Part shown: piece after piece, positions 5,936 through 8,730 of the stretch | Numbering within the stretch: position 1 is the stretch's first letter | How the letters are laid out: each line of letters opens with the position of its first letter | Assembly (NCBI GenBank): GCA_020696885.1 | Contig: JAJFMS010000281.1 | Span: forward strand, 1-8,730 | Direction of reading: 5' to 3' | Origin: Armatimonadota bacterium | GTDB lineage: Bacteria; Armatimonadota; SYMT01 | Length of the DNA: 8,730 nucleotides | Notes under the pieces: generated by a model | Databases searched by the model: none | Seen by the model: the letters and a program-made list of their open reading frames with translations, nothing else | Told to the model about the DNA's origin: nothing | Made by a program: the position numbers and the translations under genes

Positions 5936-7081
5936 TCAAAGGCGTGTGAACCGCACCTCGACGCCTTCCCGCTCCAGAACCGAGGGGTCCAGCTCCATCC
6001 CGTGTCCGGGCGTCTCCGGCACCGGGATGAAGCCGTTCTCGGCGGGCATCGTGTCGTTCACCAGGCCCACATATTCCTTGAGGTAGTGCCGGCGCACGCT
6101 TTCCAGGATGAAGAGGTTCGGGACGTGGGCCGCCAGGTGGATGGAGGCGGCGTGCTGCACCGGTCCGCCGCAGTTGTGCGGGCAGATCGGCAGGTAGTAG
6201 GTATCCGCCAGCGATGCGATCTTCCGCGCCTCCGTGAAGCCGCCGCACCAGGCGATGTCCGGCATGATGAACTGCGGCGCGCCATTCTCGATCAGCTCTC
6301 GGAACTGGAAGCGGGTCATCAGCCGTTCGGAGAGGCAGAGCGGCTGCCGCACCTGCCGGGCGAGACGGGCGTAGCTCTCCGCGTTGTCCTGCGGCAGCAT
6401 CTCCTCCAGCCACATGATGTTGAACGGCTCCAGCGCCCGCGCCAGCTTTACCGCGCTGGGCAGGTTCCAATAGCCGTGGAACTCCAGCGCGATCTCCATC
6501 TGGTCGCCGACGGCTTCGTGGATCTGCCGCACCGGCGCCAGGCCTTCTTCCATGTCCTCTCGGGTGAGGTACTGGCCCCGGTTCCGCAGCGCCGCACGGT
6601 CGAACGGCCAGATCTTCATGGCGCGGATGCCGCTCTGCAGCAGATCCTCGGCCAGCTTGCCGGCATCGCTGTTGAAGTCGTAGACGTGGTCGTAGCAGGT
6701 GTTGTAGGTGCGGATCCGATCCCGGCACCGCCCACCCAGCAGCCGCCAGACCGGCTCCCCGGCCGCGCGGCCCACCAGGTCCCACAGGGCGATGTCTACC
6801 GCGGAGATCGCGCGCATCTCCGCGCCCGCCCAGCCGGGGAAGTTGATGGCCCCCAGCATGTCCTGCCAGAGCCGCTCAATGTCCCGCGGGTCCTGGCCCA
6901 GCAGCACCCGGGAGAGGTGCTTCTCCACGATGGCGCGCTCCCCTTCGCCGCTGGGGAAGGTCTCCCCCAGCCCCACCACGCCCTGATCCGTGTGGATGCG
7001 CACCCAGAGCCAGGCCACGCGGCCGGCATGGACCACCACGCCGGTGGGGTAGAGAATGGTTTCGATGGCGGTGATCTTCAT
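5936..7081 (-). CDS. Mandelate racemase/muconate lactonizing enzyme-family protein, 381 aa
   Basis: An enolase-superfamily enzyme that would abstract the alpha-proton of a carboxylate, probably a sugar acid, to dehydrate or isomerise it; substrate unknown. The N-terminal capping domain spans about 1-125. The barrel shows MKIWPFD (155-161, Lys156 as catalytic base), EFHGYW (200-205; Glu200 metal ligand, His202 like the DxH of galactonate-type dehydratases), WLEE (224-227), SER (251-253, Glu252 metal ligand), PDIAWCGG (274-281) with CPHNCGGP (300-307) giving an Asp275-His302 dyad, and LES (326-328). The length is normal. The start is ATG 7081 (MKITAIETILYPTG), with AGGGA eight bases upstream; a longer frame from 7153 adds 24 non-homologous residues. 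Cytoplasmic. It converges on the Fic gene with a 42-bp gap and has no visible pathway partner nearby. The same family often sits beside Gfo/Idh/MocA genes in sugar-acid loci, but here that gene is over 4 kb away. Confidence 0.9.
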   Translation of the reverse strand: MKITAIETILYPTGVVVHAGRVAWLWVRIHTDQGVVGLGETFPSGEGERAIVEKHLSRVLLGQDPRDIERLWQDMLGAINFPGWAGAEMRAISAVDIALWDLVGRAAGEPVWRLLGGRCRDRIRTYNTCYDHVYDFNSDAGKLAEDLLQSGIRAMKIWPFDRAALRNRGQYLTREDMEEGLAPVRQIHEAVGDQMEIALEFHGYWNLPSAVKLARALEPFNIMWLEEMLPQDNAESYARLARQVRQPLCLSERLMTRFQFRELIENGAPQFIMPDIAWCGGFTEARKIASLADTYYLPICPHNCGGPVQHAASIHLAAHVPNLFILESVRRHYLKEYVGLVNDTMPAENGFIPVPETPGHGMELDPSVLEREGVEVRFTRL

Positions 7082-7198
7082 GGAAGGGGTCCCTGGGCCG
7101 GGGCGGAGGTCTTCAACGACGTTGGCGTCCGGGGCCGTCACCTCCTGCCCCATGGGCCGCCGAGCCCGGTTTATGCGAAACTGAGAGGGTAGTAGTTG

Positions 7199-7390
7199 GA
7201 GCCTATCCCAATTGGCTTGGCTGGCTGCGCCTGGCTATGGAACGAGCATGCGTCGTTGGGACAGCCGGCCCGACCCTAGTTCCATGGCCCAGGGGGCACC
7301 CACCGCCACTCCCGCCTAGCCATCACCCGTTGCGCGGGTACCCGGCCCCTCGCTCAGGCTCGCCTTAGCCCATCCAATTGGGATAGGCTC
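7199..7390. mobile_element. MITE-like element, 192 bp, with 17-bp terminal inverted repeats
   Basis: GAGCCTATCCCAATTGG at 7199-7215 is repeated exactly as its reverse complement at 7374-7390; weaker similarity continues inward for about 10 bp. An internal stem pairs GGCTATGGAAC (7233-7243) with GTTCCATGGCC (7279-7289): ten Watson-Crick pairs and one G-T. A smaller hairpin, ACCCG-TTGCG-CGGGT, lies near 7326-7340. There is no coding frame, as expected for a non-autonomous miniature element. The flanks are TTG (left) and TTA (right), possibly a decayed 3-bp target duplication. GAGCC-type ends and TNA targets recall IS5-group elements, but that is memory-based inference. The remaining non-coding parts of 7082-7445 (7082-7198 and 7391-7445) hold only the two gene leaders. 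Confidence 0.75.
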
Positions 7391-7406
7391 TTAGTCAAGC
7401 GATACC
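7378..7406 (+). promoter_or_regulatory. Candidate promoter partly supplied by the MITE end
   Basis: TTGGGA (7378-7383, inside the right terminal repeat) and GATACC (7401-7406) are separated by 17 bp and point at the secreted-protein gene, whose ATG is 40 bp beyond. The matches to sigma-70 consensus are 4/6 and 3/6, which is weak. Confidence 0.25.
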
Positions 7407-7445
7407 ACAATTGCTGCGCCCGTGAGCGCGGTTAGGGGACAACAG

Positions 7446-7964
7446 ATGCGGAAGCTTCTCGGTACACTCGCGGTGCTCGGCACGGCACTCTCGGTGCTTC
7501 CGGCTTTTGCCGGCAGCGGTAAGATCGCGGTGCTGCCCGCGGTGGTGGTGAAGGGCGCGTCCGCCAACGGACCGGTCGTTACGGAAGCGGTTCGAGCCAG
7601 CCTCAAGAAGGAAGGCTTCACGTTGACGAGCGCCGACCAGGTGAAGAGCGCCACCTCCGGGATGGATTTCACCAAGATCCAGACGGTGGGCAACCTCGCC
7701 GCGCTCCGGGGCAAGTTGGGAGCGGACTATCTGGTCTACACTCGCGTGCTGAGCGTCGGCAAGGGCGTCAACACGGATGAGGGGCAGGCCAACATCCTGG
7801 TGAACGTGATCGGCAAGTCCACCACCGGCTTCGCGCACACACGGCAGATCGGGCAGACCTTCGCACTCAAGGGGGTCGAGCTCGACCGCGCGCTCCTGCC
7901 GCGCTCCGGCGCGGACGAGGCTGCCGACAAGCTGCTGGAGCAGTTCTACGCCAAGCAGCGCTAA
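7446..7964 (+). CDS. Small secreted protein of unknown function, 172 aa
   Basis: The N-terminus MRKLLGTLAVLGTALSVLPAFAG is a clear Sec signal peptide: two basic residues, a hydrophobic core and AFA at 20-22 as the likely cleavage site. There is no lipobox cysteine. The mature part begins KIAVLPAVVV and later has GADYLVYTRVLSVG (92-105). That order (a beta-strand IAVLP, then helix VTEAVRASLKKEGF, then GADYLVxxxV) is the layout of periplasmic proteins with a TolB-N/CsgG/LpoB-like alpha-beta fold, but I cannot assign a family. A plausible role is envelope-associated; this is inference. The start at 7446 is preceded by AGGGGA about seven bases upstream; an earlier in-frame GTG at 7422 would put eight residues before the signal and lacks a good ribosome site. 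It is monocistronic, downstream of the MITE, and converges on the pseudopilin-like gene. Confidence 0.8.
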   Translation: MRKLLGTLAVLGTALSVLPAFAGSGKIAVLPAVVVKGASANGPVVTEAVRASLKKEGFTLTSADQVKSATSGMDFTKIQTVGNLAALRGKLGADYLVYTRVLSVGKGVNTDEGQANILVNVIGKSTTGFAHTRQIGQTFALKGVELDRALLPRSGADEAADKLLEQFYAKQR

Positions 7965-7970
7965 CTGCAA

Positions 7971-8026
7971 TGGTGAGTGGTGAGTGGTCAGTGGCGTGGG
8001 CTGGACCCTGCCGTTCACCACTCACC
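7971..8026. repeat. Inverted heptamer repeats between convergent genes
   Basis: TGGTGAG at 7971-7977 and 7978-7984 is followed by TGGTCAG (7985-7991), a 7-bp tandem repeat. The 12-mer GGTGAGTGGTGA (7972-7983) recurs as its exact reverse complement at 8015-8026, with a 31-nt spacer. The pair can form a stem-loop starting seven bases after the plus-strand stop (TAA 7962-7964) and could act as a bidirectional terminator. The right arm contains the TGA stop (8022-8024) of the minus-strand gene, so the repeat may have set that protein's end. Confidence 0.85.
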
Positions 8027-8675
8027 GCCGGTTCCACCAGGGGTAGGCGTCGATGTCGTCGCCCAACGGTTTGCCCTTTTCCTGGCCCGGCATGCTTTCC
8101 AACTCCGGCTTCAGGTACCACCTGGCGTGCCCGTCCACCCAGGTGATCGTGCATCCCGCCGGGTGCGGATAGAACGGCGGCGCGGCACCCGCGGCGATGG
8201 ACAGCAGTGCCGGGGCAACAATGTAGCTGGTCGATTCCGCGAACGCGACGGTCCCCTCGGGGTCCTTTACCTCGCCTTGCCGGACACCGACGCCCGCCCG
8301 CTCCAGGCCCAGGAGGTTGTAGCCGTAGCTGATGGTGGTGTCGCGTGGGGTGCGGTCGTAGGTGCGCTCGCCGGACGCCAGTGGGCAGTTCCAGACTGCA
8401 TCGTTCTTCAGGTACGGCCCCAGGCGCGAGGGCAGGGTGTGAGCCTGGCCGGAGACCGTCTGCACGTGCGGCGGGAAGCGCCTGTCGTAGTCATCCACGT
8501 ACATTGCCAGCGCCGTGCCGAGCTGCATGGCGTTGCTCCGGCAGTTCGTGGCGTGTGGAGGCTCCAGCGCGTGGCGGAACGCCGGGTAGAACAGCCCCGC
8601 CAGTATCCCCAGCAGGAGCAGGGGGACCACGATGTCCGCCAGCCTCCCACCCCGTGCGGATCTCGCGCTCTGCAT
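8022..8675 (-). CDS. Type II secretion pseudopilin-like (DUF1559-type) protein with an atypical N-terminus, 217 aa
   Basis: A probable cell-envelope protein anchored by one N-terminal helix (about 14-33, DIVVPLLLLGILAGLFYPAF). After the helix, NCRSNAMQLGTALAMYVDDYDRRFPP (44-69) matches the conserved block of Armatimonadota/Planctomycetota prepilin-like proteins. Further on, SYGYN (116-120), a cysteine at 97, and H-x9-DG at His171-Asp181-Gly182 complete the family pattern. The usual prepilin peptidase site (G, then FTLIE) is missing: the leader reads RSARGGRLADIV. Cleavage after Gly9 would put Asp14 at position +5, where Glu is normal, so processing is doubtful. These proteins form large paralog families; a role in pili or secretion is inferred from the fold only. 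The ATG at 8675 is preceded by GGAGAGGG at a good distance. It converges on the secreted-protein gene. Confidence 0.85.
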   Translation of the reverse strand: MQSARSARGGRLADIVVPLLLLGILAGLFYPAFRHALEPPHATNCRSNAMQLGTALAMYVDDYDRRFPPHVQTVSGQAHTLPSRLGPYLKNDAVWNCPLASGERTYDRTPRDTTISYGYNLLGLERAGVGVRQGEVKDPEGTVAFAESTSYIVAPALLSIAAGAAPPFYPHPAGCTITWVDGHARWYLKPELESMPGQEKGKPLGDDIDAYPWWNRR

Positions 8676-8730
8676 TTACCACCCTCTCCAGCCAAGCTCG
8701 CCGGTCTCCAACACTCGAATGCGGAACTCG

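Noticed and set aside
7139..7146. Strong AGGAGG on the minus strand as ribosome site for an upstream start of the enolase-family gene
   Set aside because: No start codon follows at usable distance, and the family N-terminus MKITAIE begins at 7081 with its own site.
6002..7192. 396-aa plus-strand open frame opposite the enolase-superfamily gene
   Set aside because: It mirrors a well-conserved minus-strand enzyme and is rich in His, Arg and Pro with no domain.
7199..7390. Structured ncRNA or riboswitch
   Set aside because: Perfect ends at both borders fit a MITE better, and I recognise no riboswitch consensus; not fully excluded.

Overview
The window looks like a piece of a high-GC bacterial chromosome, most likely Armatimonadota (inferred). 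The best clue is the gene at 8022-8675. It has the N-terminal helix, the CxSNxxQLGxAxxMYxxDYDxRFPP-like segment and the H-x9-DG motif typical of the many type II secretion pseudopilin-like (DUF1559-type) proteins of Armatimonadota and Planctomycetota. The sugar-acid enzyme families (Gfo/Idh/MocA, mandelate racemase/MLE) and a UVR-motif protein fit the same groups. There are no rRNA or tRNA genes, no CRISPR array and no transposase.

Layout, left to right. (1) 57-1690, plus strand: a DUF2225-type zinc-ribbon protein followed 17 bp later by a Gfo/Idh/MocA oxidoreductase. The oxidoreductase appears to have lost about 14 residues of its Rossmann fold and carries QAR in place of EKP. (2) 1886-3158, minus strand: an NrtR-like protein (dead Nudix domain plus winged helix), preceded by a small Ig-like beta-sandwich gene that seems broken by a one-base frameshift. 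(3) 3379-4140, plus: a conserved UVR-motif protein, followed by a strong hairpin. (4) 4224-4410: an array of 31-bp direct repeats (four near-perfect copies, then decaying ones) that runs up to the ribosome-binding site of (5) 4418-5893, plus: a fusion of an AbiEi-antitoxin-like winged helix with a Fic domain. (6) 5936-7081, minus: an enolase-superfamily sugar-acid dehydratase or isomerase. (7) 7199-7390: a 192-bp MITE-like element with perfect 17-bp terminal inverted repeats and an internal hairpin. (8) 7446-7964, plus: a small secreted protein of unknown function. (9) 8022-8675, minus: the pseudopilin-like protein, with inverted heptamer repeats between it and its convergent neighbour.

The genes do not form one pathway. 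The two sugar-type enzymes could both serve carbohydrate-acid catabolism but are far apart and on opposite strands. The most system-like unit is the repeat array plus AbiEi-Fic fusion: a DNA-binding antitoxin-type domain and a toxin-type domain in one chain, encoded directly behind a direct-repeat array that could be its own operator. That link is inference. The other strong signals are decay and mobility: the Gfo deletion, the frameshift, the catalytically dead Nudix box and the MITE.
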